The notes: generated by a model not told the origin, from the sequence alone. 64,000 nucleotides of DNA from Kitagawia praeruptora (GCA_037693485.1 CM075351.1:66738001-66802000); one strand, 5' to 3'; shown: positions 46,255 to 57,672, counted from the stretch's first letter. Program-made: numbers and translations.

Positions 46255-46968
46255 ATGTTACGGGTCTTGGCTTGTTTTGCTTCTGAAGATCACCGGCAGT
46301 AACTTTAATGTTATAAAGAAGTAGGAGTTTGACATATTCCTTTTCTCTTATGTTATAAAATTTAGTCGTTCTACGAGGAAACTACTCCTGTCCGAAAAAA
46401 AATAATTATTTAGCCATTCTCAGTTTGACTTGGAATGAGTATTTAGGTTGCATATTATAGAAAACCAACTATCATAATGTTAGGATAAAAGGAATCTAAA
46501 CGTAGGTTTAGATACTTAATTAGCAAAAAATGTAGATTTAGATGAATTTTTTGAAATAATTTAACAAATAATGAAATTTTAAAAATATGTATATATATAA
46601 AAAATTTCACTATTGCATTTGATTTTATATATTATGCTATCAGCTATTATAACCTCATCTTCATTAAGTGCATATCATTGTTAAAAACAATATTCTTTGG
46701 GTCTCAAAATAGTTATTGTTTATTTTTATACTTAAAATTCATGTAATGCTACGAGTTTTTTAATATTATATAATTTTTTATTAATTTGTATTTATAATTA
46801 TAAGATACAAATTTTGTAGTTGTGAAATTTCTAAATGACTAGCTTAGAATGCACCGATTTTCTAAAATTATATAATTTTTTATTAATTTATATTGATAAT
46901 TTTAAAATAAGAATTTTGTAGGTTCAAAATTTTTTAATGATACAATTTAATTATTATAATTATATATA
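46255..46968. other. Promoter side of copy 1, then AT-rich sequence
   Basis: 46308-46335 holds the TATA-like and GTCAAACT sequences of the copy 1 promoter. The rest is AT-rich, with a short partial duplication (TTTTTAATATTATATAATTTTT-like, near 46760 and 46865) and no gene. Confidence 0.4.
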
Positions 46969-48310
46969 TGATGCCCGTGATATTTTTAGAAACGGTGAGA
47001 TTTTAATTAGAAAATATAAAAAAGGTAATACATTTTATCTGAAAAAGATAATCGATAAGTTATTAGTAATTACAATATTTTATTAAATAGAAAAGGTAAG
47101 TTTACCTAAAATAGAAAATTGATTAGTTATTGAAAAAATATAAAAGCTAACATGCTCTACATAAATTGATTAGTTATTTATAATTACATTCTTTATTTCA
47201 TATATTAGAATATTTTGGCTTTAATATAATAGTATAAATACATATAAGTAAGGGTTCTGAAAAAAAAAGATATAAGTAAGGGTATTTAGGTAAAAACATA
47301 GTAAGACTAATTAACTAAAAATATGAAATATGAAAAAATATGAACCAAAAAATGGGTACCAAAATTTTTAATGTTTTGACTATTATAATATAGCCCGTGA
47401 TATTTTCAGAAAAAGTGGGATTTAAATTTGAAAATATAGAAAAGATAATACGATTTTATCTGAAAAGGGTAATTAATCCATGTTAGTAATTACAATGTTT
47501 TATCCTGAAAAAGGAAATAGATTAGTTATTGAAAAAAATATAAAAGATAACATACTATACATAAAAAAGAAAATTGATTAATATTTATAATTATATATTT
47601 TTTTACATATCTTTCAATATTTTGGTTTTAATATAATAGTATAGGTAGATATAAGTAAGGGTATTTAGATAAAAATATACTAATACATAAGTAAGGATAT
47701 TTAGGTAAAAATATTTTAATATATAAATAAGGGTATTTAGGTAAAAACACAAAGTACCAAAAAACTGATACCAAAATTTTTAATATTTCGACTATTATAA
47801 TATAGTATAGATATGATTTAATTATAATAATTATATATATGATGTCTGTGATATTTTTAGAAAATTAGGGATTTTAATTAGACAATATAGAAAAGATAAT
47901 ATATTTTATTTCAAAAAGGTAATTGATAGGATATTAGTAATTTCAATATTTTTATTAAATAAAAAAGATAACATGTTTTAGCTGAAAAGGAAATTAATTT
48001 GATATTATTAATTATAATATTATTATTGTATATTGTTAAATAGAATTTTCGAACCTATTTTTAAAAAGAACAGAAATTTTAGTTAGAAAAATATAAAAGA
48101 AAATGTATTATACCTGTAAAAGAAAATTGATTAGTTACTGAAAAAATATATAAGGTAACATGTTTTACATAAAAAAAAAGGAAATTGATTAGTTTTTTAT
48201 AATTTTTTTTTATTTTTCAATATTTTGACTTTAATATAGTTGTATACATATAAAGGTATTTAGGTAAAAAAAAATTAATATATAAGTAGGAGTAATTAAG
48301 TAAAATTATG
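46969..48310. repeat. Three tandem units of about 420-450 bp, AT-rich
   Basis: Units begin near 46970, 47391 and 47841 with (C/T)CGTGATATTTT or a close variant. They run through similar blocks (TGATTAGTTATTGAAAAAA, TTTTGGCTTTAATATAATAG, AAGTAAGGGTATTTAGGTAA). The copies are clearly diverged from each other. No coding capacity. Confidence 0.75.
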
Positions 48311-48615
48311 AATTAATATTTTGATAGATTTAAAAATATTTTTTATAGATCACCTTATTCTGATTGATAAAATAAACCTTTCGACAAAAAGGAGGCATCA
48401 AAAAGAAAGAAAATTAATTAAGTGATCAAAGCTTTAAAAATACATGTCAAAAAATTAAGTGGTTGTTAGAATAAAACAGAGGAAGTAAAATACTTGAGCA
48501 AAAATAATATTGACAGTGTTATGAAACGGAAAGAAAAATGTTAGAGTTACCTAAAGTTCCACAAAAAATTTTATAAAATAATAAATGTCTTAATATAATT
48601 GTAATTGGTTAATTA
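48311..48615. other. AT-rich stretch, nothing recognised
   Basis: No supported feature. Confidence 0.4.
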
Positions 48616-48990
48616 GAGCATCTCCAATACTTTGTAATCCTTACCAATAAACAAGCCACCTGGACAAAAATAGGGATCAAGCATGAAAAACACAACTCTG
48701 GATCCTTACCTAAAATTTTTTGGGGCTGGAAAGAGGTTCCCTATTTGTAGGGATTGAAATCGATCCCTATATGGTGATGTGGCTATCTGCCTGCCTCTCC
48801 CCCATTGGCCATAATTGTTGCTTCTTCTTCTTTCTTTTTTATTACGAAATGCTATTTAAATATTATTTTTAAAATATAGGGAACAATATAGGGAACACCG
48901 TAAAACAATTTTTTGGTTCCCTAAATTTAGGTAACAATTATTTTATTATATTTTAGGGAAGTAAAATAAAGATGCCTCTTGAAGATGCTC
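48616..48990. mobile_element. MITE with GAGCATCTCCAA-type ends
   Basis: Starts GAGCATCTCCAATAC and ends TTGAAGATGCTC, an inverted pair common to plant MITEs. About 375 bp, no ORF. A target duplication is not clear, so the superfamily is left open. Confidence 0.55.
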
Positions 48991-49443
48991 CTCCTTACAT
49001 TCACATTAGTATCAAACAATAAAAACATTTATTAATAAAATCCACCTCATTTTGTAAATATTGTGCACCTAACACTAGTCAAATGGAAAAACTGCTTTTA
49101 AAGTCGTCCTACGATGATGTGTGAATTCATGTATAGGGTTGTATCTACGTTCTTTATAGAAATGTTCACCTCTTTTACCTTTTTTTCTCTTTTTCGGGCT
49201 AATTTACGCAGGAAAATGCTTCTTTACGAACGAAACCGGATTTGGAGACATTTGCACTTTTGTGTGAAAGCCATTTCGTTATTTATTAATACAAATTCCA
49301 AGTGCATTGTCCAGATCATAAAGATAAAATACATTTGTATCCTGTGTAATTGTGTAATTTATAAAATTATATGTCCACGAATAGTATTCTTGTGTTATGG
49401 TATAAAGACGCCATCGGACATTGTTTGGTCATTAAAGTCATCA
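48991..49443. other. Intergenic, no supported gene
   Basis: A plus-strand frame at 49114-49485 has no recognisable domain and overlaps the 3' end of the secreted-protein gene on the other strand. I see no reason to call it a gene. Confidence 0.4.
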
Positions 49444-49876
49444 TTAGATGTTTGGTGGTGGCGGTGCAGCATTTCCCAAACGTGATGTAACTCTCTTGAC
49501 AGGTGCTGGTGGTGGCGATAATGCCGTTTTAAGGCTTACCAAGAACTTCTCTTCTCCCAGCTTTCTGTATCCGATCCGACAATCCAGAAACCACTTCGAG
49601 TTTTGCTTCTCACCTGTGGAACACATAGACAAATCAATCAGTGTAAGTAACACAGCTCAAAGATATTCAATATATTCAACCTGACGCCATAAGATAGGGG
49701 TTTTTCGGATGACGATATGGTAAAAAAAAATGCAGATACAAAAACATGACTAAAATGACAGATCGAATATATTTACGTTGATGAAGTGAGGAGGCAGAAG
49801 TGCACCAATTAGCACCATGAAATGATAAGAGGACTAATACAAGTGCTATAATGTTGAGGTTTGTAAGAAAAGCCAT
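49444..49876 (-). CDS. Small secreted protein, two exons, 89 aa (copy 2)
   Basis: Exon 1 is 49876-49777 (100 nt, like copy 1) and exon 2 is 49613-49444. The 163-bp phase 1 intron starts GTAAATAT and ends TTCCACAG. The signal peptide is MAFLTNLNIIALVLVLLSFH with GANWCTSASSLHQ. Exon 2 gives SKWFLDCRIGYRKL, VSLKTALSPPPAPVKR and a tail ending APPPPNI. Against copy 1 the signal peptide and the two cores are conserved, while the stretch between the cores is 12 residues shorter and the tail differs. Both keep open frames and splice sites, so both are probably expressed genes. The pair is a tandem duplication separated by about 3.2 kb of later repeats. Confidence 0.78.
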
Positions 49877-49939
49877 GTTTATGTGTGTTGGCTAGCTGTT
49901 GTTTTGCCTAGCTTTCGAGGATAGATCAACAAGCAAGTC

Positions 49940-49982
49940 TAATACAGTGCAGATATATAAACAAGTGTAAGTTTGACTTTTG
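49940..49982 (-). promoter_or_regulatory. Promoter of secreted-protein copy 2
   Basis: The minus strand reads GTCAAACTTACACTTGTTTATATATC, shown here in parts: GTCAAACT, then TTATATATC as TATA box, about 75-100 bp upstream of the ATG. Copy 1 has the same order (GTCAAACT, then TTTATAAC). Read on the other strand this includes TTGACTTT, a W-box-like core, in copy 2; copy 1 has TTGACATA. Confidence 0.5.
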
Positions 49983-50160
49983 GTTTTCTATGTTGTAAGA
50001 ACTTTGCAATTTGCAATGTTTAACTTGAATAGGGATCTACATGATGACTACATATATATATATATGTAGTATATGTGTGCAAGGTCGAATTTTTAACAGA
50101 GGGCAACCCTTCGTGCAAGGGAAAGAATCTTGATTAAGCCCAGTATTATACGGGCAAAAG

Positions 50161-51795
50161 GTCACTTTGCCTACTGTACTTTTTAAAAATTTCCACTTTG
50201 GCTACTGTACTAATGAGGTGGTCATCGTACTTTCCTTTTTTTCTCTTTTCCCCATCGCCGTCAGTCAAGAATTGGCTCCGTCAATTTGACTGTTAAAATG
50301 CTGACTGGGACGCACTGTCAGCCTGCCACGTGGACGCCAAATCAGCATAACCATAATTTTTTTATAAAAATTAATAAAAACTTTAAAAAATCATAAAAAC
50401 TTTCTAAAAAATCATAAAAACTTTCTAAAAAATCATAAAAATTCAAAAAAATCGTAATAAAATCATAAAAAATTTTAAAATTAGAAAATTTTTAAAAAAT
50501 TATAAAAACTTTAAAAAAATGCATAAAAAATTCAAAAAAATCGTAATTAATTCATAAAAAAATTATGTATTAAAAGTCAATTATTGTGCAATTAGTGATT
50601 GCATATTTTCAGAACTGTCCTTGTTTTATTAAGTTTACACTATCCACATACACCCATGAGAGAATAGTCCAGCATATTCAATCATACATAAGTCGAGCTA
50701 CCTATAGATGAAAAAAAACCATGCTGCTACTGTATCTAGTATAGCCGATAAACATGATCCTTGTACTATGACTTGATAATTTCATCAATCCACGAATTTT
50801 GGTAGAAACGATCAATACAAAAAAATCTACCATGTAAATTAAAGTTGAATTGACAAACCAGATGTCCTGTCTTTGGATCGACATTTATGAATAGACCAAC
50901 TCCACGTAAATCTACCATGTAAATTAATGATGATATTTACAATTTTTATGACCGGAAAAGATGAACACGGTCACTGGATTTCTGGGATTCCCATATTCCG
51001 GCCACCGGATATTATTTTCCGATCCCTCCCAAATCAATCCAACTGCATACAATTAACTATTGGTCGTTCCAAATTCATCCCATAATCATTACACGGTTTT
51101 ATACCATTCAATCACCACATCAAACACCCAAAAACCGGCAAACCCGCCGTTCTCCGGCAAACCATCGACCACAAAATCAACCCGGAAAAATCAACTAAAA
51201 TTCACTTCAAAATCACTTCAAAATCTTAAATTTTTTACATGGATAGCTTTAAAATCACACGATCTATGCATATATGCTATCAACGACAATTAATAATCAA
51301 CCGAAATTCAATAATGAATTTAAGCCGAAAATTACAAGTTACCAAAACAACGATTTGATGATGTAGAGATGAAGAGGCTTGAAAGAGCTTCGTTTTGGTT
51401 ATTCAAACTCTGAATTTGGTCAATTAAAACTCATTAAATGGTTGGTTTGATTTGTGGGGTGGAGGAAGAACAAGGGGGAGATTAGAGAGAGAGACTGGAG
51501 AGACGAGAGAGAAGGTATCGGGAGAGAAAAAGGGGATGGGGGTTGGTCATGGGTAGATTAGGATAAGTAAAAGAATTTTACTAAAATATTTGTATATTCT
51601 AAGATAAATACTGATGTGGCGTCCACGTGATAGACTGACCGTGCGTCCCAGTCAGCATTTTAACAGTCAAATTGACGGAGCCAATTCTTGACTGACGGCG
51701 ATGGGGAAAAGAGAAAAAAAGGAAAGTATGATGACCACCTCATTAGTACAGTAGGCAAAGTGGAAATTTTTAAAAAGTACAGTAGGCAAAGTGAC
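50161..51795. mobile_element. Non-autonomous foldback element, Mutator-like
   Basis: About 200-bp inverted ends: GTCACTTTGCCTACTGTAC at the left and GTACAGTAGGCAAAGTGAC at the right, continuing through the GTCAGTCAAGAATTGGCTCC and GACGTCCACGTGG-type sequences. The interior has degenerate AT-rich repeats (50340-50570) and no transposase. Long ends suggest a Mutator-like origin, but a matching 9-bp target duplication is not visible. Confidence 0.75.
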
Positions 51796-51803
51796 ATTTA
51801 CTA

Positions 51804-51812
51804 TTACTAGAT
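51804..51812. repeat. Target site duplication TTACTAGAT, left copy
   Basis: Repeated exactly at 52179-52187. Confidence 0.9.
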
Positions 51813-52178
51813 GGTGAACGGTCCCTGGCAAACATTTGCCAGGGAACTGTTTCCCAACATATGGTTTTTGGGTTGATCCAACGGTCCTGATTTAAAAAAA
51901 AAATTACACCGTACGTAGAAACTTTTCGCGGTACGGAGTAATTACAAAATTGCCCTCACTGTTCACGTATCGCAGAAAGTTTCTGCGGTACGGTGAACAG
52001 TAGATTTTTGATGTGAAAACAGGGGGCATTTTTGTAATTACTCCGTACCGCGGAAAGTTTCTGCGATACGGTGTAATTTTTTTTTTAAATCAGGACCGTT
52101 GGATCAACGATCCAACGGTCCAGAAACCATATGTTGGGAAACAGTTCCCTGGCAAATGTTTGCCAGGGACCGTTCCCC
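51813..52178. mobile_element. Mutator-like hairpin MITE 1 (366 bp)
   Basis: Ends GGTGAACGGTCCCTGGCAAA and the inverse TTTGCCAGGGACCGTTCCCC, with the 9-bp duplication TTACTAGAT on both sides. Nearly the whole element folds back on itself. The GATCCAACGGTCC stretch and the closing part of the arms match the design of the MITE at 55016. Confidence 0.88.
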
Positions 52179-52187
52179 TTACTAGAT

Positions 52188-53186
52188 TACTAAACTGCAA
52201 GTTGCAAGTAAACTAACCAGTCAATTATCTAGCCATGTACTTTTTTTCTTAAAAAAGATGACAATCGACTTTGATGAAGTTACATGTACACGGGTCAATG
52301 CCCAAGAAGTAGACTTTGTTATGAAAAACCCACCAACTTTGTGCATAAAAAATTTAAAATTATTTGGTCAATGATAAGAAATTTTTCTTCAACTTCAATT
52401 TCATCATGTAGATCGTAAAATTTATAAACTCAATTAATGTAAAATATGTTTTAGAGTTTGCATTATACATCCACAATAAACTATTTACAGAACATGAGAA
52501 TTACTAGTAAAATTTAGCCAACTAATGGTATATGTACATACGTTTGAATGTAACAACAAAAATTTTAATATTAAAGCGCGTACTTGTTCCATCAAGATAA
52601 AATTCGAACCCCGCCTCCTGTTATTATTAAAAAAAAAATAGATTTGAATAATGACAAAGAAAAATATATGTACATCTTCTTTTGTTGTAACTAAGAAATT
52701 AAAAGCTATCATAAATCGAAGAGTCAAGAAAGAATGAAGCTGTAAAGAGACACTTCACAACAACACTTGACATCTTGTCCACATAACATAAGTACACCAC
52801 TGACCACCCTTATTATAAAGAAAAAAAAATATTACCAAAAATTGTTACCAAATGATTTTGAAGGGTTATATTTATAATGGGCCCATCAAGACCATCCAAT
52901 TAAAATATTTTAAAATGCCAAGTAATTTGTGACCCAATTTGGTAACCTAGCACTACTCATAAAGAAATATAAAAATTAAGATATTTTTAATTGTTTGATA
53001 TTTTTATGATGACATCCTCCCACAACCTTATGATGCACAAGAAATATTTAAGCTGGCATTTAATAAATCCAAAATAAGAGTTCTATAATTTGCCCACTCA
53101 TTTAAAATTTCATCTAAATTCATGATTTTTTTATGAATTTAAACTCAACTATGCATAAATTCTAGCTAGTTTATGGTTTATTAATC
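52188..53186. other. AT-rich intergenic sequence, nothing recognised
   Basis: No domain-bearing ORF. A block near 52800-52960 (TTACCAAAAATTGTTACC... and TTGGTAACCTAG) may be a worn MITE, but the ends cannot be fixed. Confidence 0.35.
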
Positions 53187-54765
53187 ATACTAGCATAAAA
53201 ACCCGTGCGAGGCACGGGTCGTTATTTTAAATTGTATTTTTAAATAAAATTGTGCATGATCAATGTCTTTCAAAGTACTTCATATGATTAATTAATGGAA
53301 TTTTGTTTGTTAATGACACATATGCGATTATTGTGTACTTATTTAAGTATGTTCAAGTTTGTAATCTGAAAATTAATATGAGTAATATTGATAGTAGTTA
53401 TGTTAATTTTTCTTTTTATGAGTCATATAATAGAATTCGAGTGTTTTATAGGCATCGTCTAATTAAGAGGATTTTTCAGAACACTTACAATACTAAACTG
53501 TTCTTCCACTTCTTTGAAAATGATACATCCATTTAGTTCGATTTTCAATAATATTCAAGATACAAACTAAATAGGCTTCAAGATATTGCATTATGCGAAT
53601 GTAGGTTTTACTCTTGATATTAATCAAAAACTTCGTAAATCTTCAAATATTCTACTCAGGCCTTGCGCTTTCACTTAAAACTATCTTTCCAACTCTTTCA
53701 TCTATTTTCTTCATTTTAAGCATCGTTTGTCCTTTACTATTCCTCTGTCCGCTAGACTTGTAAAACACCAGATAATTCTAATTGACTGAATAAATATATC
53801 TTGTGTACGTAACTACAAGCTTATCACACTCTAGAATATTTTTTCGTACTTTTATCATCATAAGTTAAAGTTGCTCATATGCCTTATTTTCGTGCTTTAA
53901 CAATGAATTAATCATTTCTTTTTTCAAATACAGTTTCATCCAAAGATCCTAATTGGAGTGAACCGATAGACCAAAGACTTGAATGAGTTTGTTGTTTCTC
54001 TTAGCGAATTACGATCCTCTAGCTAGCTTTACTTATTTTCTAAAATTTATTATAATTTTTTAATTGATATTTTAATTATTTAAAAAAATTCAAAATTTTT
54101 ACCTTTAATCAATTGTGTCTTGGTAAATAAATATTTGATAAATCAATAAATTCGTCAAATAAATAATTTGTATAGTTCTATATATTGACATCGATAGAGA
54201 ATAATATTAATAAATGATATAACATAATATACTATAATCCGAATCAATAAATGTAAAAATAAAATATAGCCAAGAATTGTTATTATGTTGATGATTATTA
54301 TTATTATTATTTTAAAGTTTAATTTACCTCCAAATTTATTTATAAATGTATTACTATTAATACATTCACATATTATGTGTATTATTTATAAACACATGTG
54401 ACATTGTGGCGTAGTGGCAAGAGCATGCATAAGTTACTTGATAGATTCCCATGAACAACACTTTTTTAAATAAAAATGTGTTGGTGTTTTAACTAAGTTT
54501 AATTTAGCTCCATAATTATTTACAAATGTATTACTCTTAAACGACATTGACTTATTATGTGTATGGTTTGAAAACACATGTGACATTGTAGCATAGTGGT
54601 AAGAGCATGCCTAAGTTATTTGATAGACTCAAGTTCGATTCCATGAACAACACATTTTTTTAATAAATATTAAACATGAGGGCAAATTAGTATTTTCATG
54701 TGCATTAAAAAATCTCACATTTTCTTCTTGTGTTGACCTATTATATATATAATAGATAGATTTCA
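53187..54765. repeat. Dispersed repeat with CCCGTGC hairpin head
   Basis: It begins ACTAGCATAAAA followed by the hairpin ACCCGTGCGAGGCACGGGT (53201-53219) and ends near ATATATAATAGATAGAT (54745-54761). No transposase. The same style of head (CCCGTGATA) and tail (ATAATATAGTATAGATA) occurs in the triplicated block at 46969-48310, so both may come from one non-autonomous family. Confidence 0.45.
54315..54668 (+). repeat. Two tandem 180-bp units with tRNA-like promoter boxes
   Basis: Units at about 54315-54480 and 54497-54668. Each has a tRNA A-box-like stretch (GTGGCGTAGTGGCAAGAGC and GTAGCATAGTGGTAAGAGC). The second also has a good B box (AGTTCGATTCC, 54631-54641) at the right distance. They are tRNA-derived, SINE-like or tRNA pseudogene copies. 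The first has lost most of its B box. Confidence 0.6.
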
Positions 54766-55006
54766 AAATTTGAATTAAATACCCATATATATAAATATAT
54801 TGTATTGAAGCAAAAATTAGTATTCATTGATTCAACTTAAAAAATTTAAATTTTGTGAATTTGCAGAGTAAAAGTTAAATACAAAAAAGTTTTAAATATT
54901 TATAGGTCAGAGCCCCGCGCGCGCCCGTGAACTTGTTCAAATGGCGTACGACAAACAAGTAGTACTCCGTACTATTGAACTATTGATGCACTTTGATACT
55001 TTGATA

Positions 55007-55015
55007 TTAGTTGTG
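55007..55015. repeat. Target site duplication TTAGTTGTG, left copy
   Basis: Repeated exactly at 55288-55296. Confidence 0.9.
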
Positions 55016-55287
55016 GGGTTTTGGTCCCTGACAATCATTTGTCAGGGATCGGTTATTTAACAATCGGTTCCTAAACCGTTGGATCGTGGCCCCCTGGATT
55101 ACAAAATTTTTTTACTGTCCGCTATAATTTTCCGCGGATAGGCAGATTGCCTATCCGCGGAAAATTATAGCGGACAGTAAAAAAAATTTTTTTTTTAATC
55201 TCAGCCGTTGGATCGTTGATCCAACGGCTGTGGAACCGATTGTTAAATAACCGGTCCCTGACAAATGATTGTCGGGGACCAGGACCC
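55016..55287. mobile_element. Mutator-like hairpin MITE 2 (272 bp)
   Basis: Ends GGGTTTTGGTCCCTGACAAT and the inverse, with a perfect 9-bp duplication. The centre is a perfect palindrome of about 60 bases around 55143, built from CTGTCCGCTATAATTTTCCG and its complement. Related in layout to the MITE at 51813 (GGTCCCTG ends, GATCCAACGG block). Confidence 0.88.
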
Positions 55288-55296
55288 TTAGTTGTG

Positions 55297-56080
55297 ATTC
55301 ACATTTTAGGTTCCCATGGGATCCCAAGTACCAATTAGTAGAGAAAAGATCCTCTTTATCATAATTTAAAATTAAAATACTCAAAATATCATTATTCATA
55401 AAAATGGTCCTAAATATCAGAAATAAACACATATTCATATCACGTTTATAAAAAAATTTGAAATCCAGTGTTTTGTCAGTTGGGCCACAAGCTACTGGGC
55501 CTGTTGGGCTTTGTTCATGTTTTTGAAACGCATTTCAAACATGCGTTTATCAATTTTCTTTTTTAGAAACGCAAATTAGAATTGCGTTTTTCAGATTTTT
55601 ATTTTTAAAAACAAAGAGAAACGCAGTATAAGGCTGTGTTTTAAAGAAACGCTGGATAATATTACGATTTTGTGTGATAAAAAAGGACATTTTTCAAATT
55701 TATGATATTTTGGACCATTTTCATTAAAATTGTGATACAAAGAAGCATCACCCCAATTAGTACCTAATAAGAAATGTGTTCGATATTTCGGGATTAAATT
55801 GCGTTATATTTAGGAAAAATGAAAAATTACTCAAATCAGGCCTAACCAGTTAGTCAAGAACTGATCAATTCTGTCTAACCAGTTAAACTTTCAATTAATT
55901 TTGTTCTAGGTTATACAAATCGAAAATCGGTTCAACTTGTTTTATCTTCAAAATCCGAATATTTTTGAGTACTCGTTTTAGCATTCATGTATTCGGTTAA
56001 AATTGAATTAATTGGACTTTGATTTTCGAGTACTCGACCGATTTAATCAATTTTTACGACACTATTTTTGACAATATATA
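55297..56080. other. AT-rich intergenic sequence, nothing recognised
   Basis: Includes several AAACGCA words at 55530-55660 of no clear meaning. No gene. Confidence 0.4.
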
Positions 56081-56082
56081 TA

Positions 56083-56435
56083 AGTTTTTCCTCAAATACA
56101 AACCAATCCTTAAATACAAATTACAAACCAACATTAAATATTTTATATTTCATTTATTCTAATGGCCCCGCCAGGAGCACCTTCACAAAAAGTGTATAAT
56201 TTTTTTTGCTACATTCAGCAAAAAAAAAAAAAAAAAAAAAAAAAGTTCCGCTGACGTCATTGCCACGTTAGCAGTGAACAGTAAATTTTTTTTGCTGAAT
56301 AGAGGCAAGAATTTAAAACATTTTTTGTATTGGGGTACCCCTAATTTGGCCATTAGATTAGCATGAAATGTTGAATTAGTGTTTAGTTTTTAGTTTGTAA
56401 TTAATTATAATTAATTTTAGTTTGTAGTAGAGTCG

Positions 56436-56438
<3 letters not shown>
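56083..56438. mobile_element. Micron-like palindromic MITE 2
   Basis: Same family as 44861-45217 but in the opposite orientation: GGCCCCGCCAGGAGCACC now lies on the left arm and GGGGTACCCCTAATTTGGCC on the right. The inner arms are more diverged (TTCAGCA and TGCTGAA, with A and T runs). A TA run follows on the right and a short one precedes it. Confidence 0.75.

Positions 56439-56491
<53 letters not shown>
56439..56491. repeat. (TA)n microsatellite
   Basis: Pure TA run next to the MITE. Confidence 0.95.
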
Positions 56492-56497
<6 letters not shown>

Positions 56498-56540
56498 AAA
56501 TGTTCTTTTAGTGCCGATTTAAATTCTAGTTGCACTTCAT

Positions 56541-57096
56541 TAAGGCGGTAATTCGAGTCGGGTGGCTCGCAAACCTACCCGGCTCGAACTCGTTTAACTG
56601 AACCCTGCTCGACTCGAGCTCATAAACGAGTCGAGCTCGGCAGCAATTTTAGGCTCGTTTATATAAATGAGTCGGTCCGGGTATGTGCCGAGCTCGAATG
56701 AAACCCGGCTCGAGCTCGTTTACAAAATTTTCTGTTGTTTTTCACAATATTTTTTCTTTTTTAAAAAAAAATATTTCTCGATGATCCAACCATACGGATG
56801 TCAAGATATATCTAATTAATAAGTAATTTTTAGATTTTTTTTTAAAAAAAGTAATTTTCAGAAAAAAAAAATCAGTGACTAAACGAGCTACCCGGCTCGG
56901 CTCGTTTAACTGCCACCCGACTCGGCTCGTAAGGCTCGCGAGTAAACTCGACCCGACTCGTATAATAACCGAGCCGGGTTCGGCGGGGATTTTTGGCTCA
57001 TTTAATAAACGAGCCCGACTCGACTCGTTTAAAAAAACCCGGCTCGATTTAAAGCTCGACTCAAACTTATCAGGCTCGACTCGAATTACGGCCCTA
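56541..57096. mobile_element. hAT-like MITE with TCGAGCTCG repeats (556 bp)
   Basis: Ends TAAGGCGGTAATTCGAGTCG and the inverse of TAGGGCCGTAATTCGAGTCG. Flanks CACTTCAT (56533-56540) and CACTTCAC (57097-57104) match at seven of eight bases, which fits an 8-bp hAT duplication. The interior repeats CTCGAGCTCG, ACTCGTTTA and CCCGGCTCG on both arms. Confidence 0.75.
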
Positions 57097-57271
57097 CACT
57101 TCACAGATGCAAAAAGATCACGAGGTTGAATTTAATTCATTTTATAAAAATAAACAGGAATGGGTTTGCCATATGTAAAACTGGGCCGGGCTTTTTCCCA
57201 ATAACGAGGGTCTTTGTGGGCTTTGTAAGCCAGTAAGCGGATTGGGTATTTTCATTTACGTATTAATATTA

Positions 57272-57672
57272 TGAGGGTGTTTGGGATTGCTTAAAATAAG
57301 TTACTTTTGACTTAATGGAGGTGTTTTTAACTTAAAAGAGAAAGTAAAGTTGTTTGCTTTAAGTTGAATGAAAGTGTTTGGGTAATTTTGCTTAAAGTTA
57401 AATGGAGGTTTAATAATTTTGACTTAAAGTGAAATTTGACTTAAAAAAGTTTTAAATTCATAATATTTGAACTTAATTTACAAGAATTGTAAAAAAAAAA
57501 AAAAAAAAAAAACACCATAAGTCATAAGTCATAAGTTAAAAGTACCTAAATGGAACTTCTGACTTAAAGCAGTTTTTTAACTTAAAGCCGGCTTAAAGTC
57601 ATGGTAGCCAAACGCACCAAAAACAACTTAAAGCCATAAGGGCTTCTAAAAAGCCATTGCCAAACAGGCTGT
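57272..57672. mobile_element. MITE with GTGTTTGG ends
   Basis: GGTGTTTGGGATTGCTT at the left and AAAAAGCCATTGCCAAACAGG at the right form imperfect inverted ends. The interior is rich in TAAGTCAAAA/CTTAAAG words on both arms. No target duplication fixed. Confidence 0.55.

Noticed and set aside
49448..49684. Plus-strand 78-aa ORF opposite secreted-protein copy 2
   Set aside because: Shadow of exon 2 on the other strand.
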